From Oscillospiraceae bacterium (GTDB taxonomy: Bacteria; Bacillota; Clostridia; Oscillospirales; CAG-272), in contig SVTF01000014.1 in the NCBI GenBank assembly GCA_015063905.1, positions 1 through 51,686 on the forward strand: DNA of 51,686 nt, written 5' to 3'. A program made the position numbers and the translations under genes. Shown here piece by piece: positions 51,636 to 51,686 of the stretch. The notes under the pieces were generated by a model. It was given only the letters and a program-made list of their open reading frames with translations, was not told the DNA's origin and did no database searches. Position 1 is the first letter of the stretch, and each line of letters begins with the position of its first letter.

Positions 51636-51686
51636 GACTTTAGTCGTGATGTTTTGCTTGCAAAACTCACCGCACAGCTTGCTGTG

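Overview
This window looks like chromosomal DNA from an endospore-forming member of the Clostridia (Firmicutes). The signs are SpoVAD/SpoVAE and an intact sigma-K, AddAB in place of RecBCD, a large SRP RNA with an Alu domain upstream of dnaX-ybaB-recR, a tRNA-Trp T-box, several group II ECF transporter S components under riboswitches, and many consensus TTGACA-17-TATAAT promoters. Base composition is moderate and gene density is high. I see no phage, insertion sequence, CRISPR array, tRNA or rRNA gene.

Layout. 1-4755: glycogen/maltodextrin breakdown (3' part of glgP, a GH13 enzyme) coupled to a degenerate FolC paralog. 4916-6235: enolase. 6276-14092 (minus): a QueG-like protein, then AddB and AddA. 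14273-17720: an HtrA-type lipoprotein protease and a two-component system. 17739-19433: an RlmA-like methyltransferase and a GT2 glycosyltransferase. 19445-20527 (minus): uridine phosphorylase and a very lysine-rich small protein. 20623-22832: sporulation genes (spoVAD, spoVAE, convergent sigK). 22859-23797: TPP riboswitch and ThiT. 23883-25948 (minus): NatAB-like ABC exporter. 26096-27424 (minus): T-box and trpS. 27435-30233: aminotransferase, flavin reductase-like protein, SH3 lipoprotein. 30333-34385: polA, nitroreductase, TIM-barrel isomerase. 34435-37677: SRP RNA, dnaX, ybaB, recR. 37720-40137: DUF3737-type beta-helix protein and two paralogous surface proteins. 40192-42348 (minus): topoisomerase III. 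42470-45133: DegV (FakB-like) and FakA-like pair. 45186-47996 (minus): MBOAT acyltransferase and DHHW-type partner. 48046-51525: THF riboswitch, folT, folC, preQ1-type riboswitch, queT, and a TVP38/DedA-like membrane protein.

How it fits together. The window is mostly housekeeping: DNA repair and replication (AddAB, PolA, DnaX, RecR, TopB), central carbon metabolism (GlgP, GH13, enolase), vitamin and precursor uptake under RNA control (thiamine, folate, preQ1), sporulation, and envelope maintenance (HtrA with its two-component system, MBOAT/DHHW). The least ordinary items are the FolC-like protein without its P-loop, the lysine-rich CxCxCxxC protein, the beta-helix/tandem-paralog surface operon, a queT leader with no close Shine-Dalgarno sequence, and two copies of a GC-rich palindromic element. 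No clearly new multi-gene system stands out.
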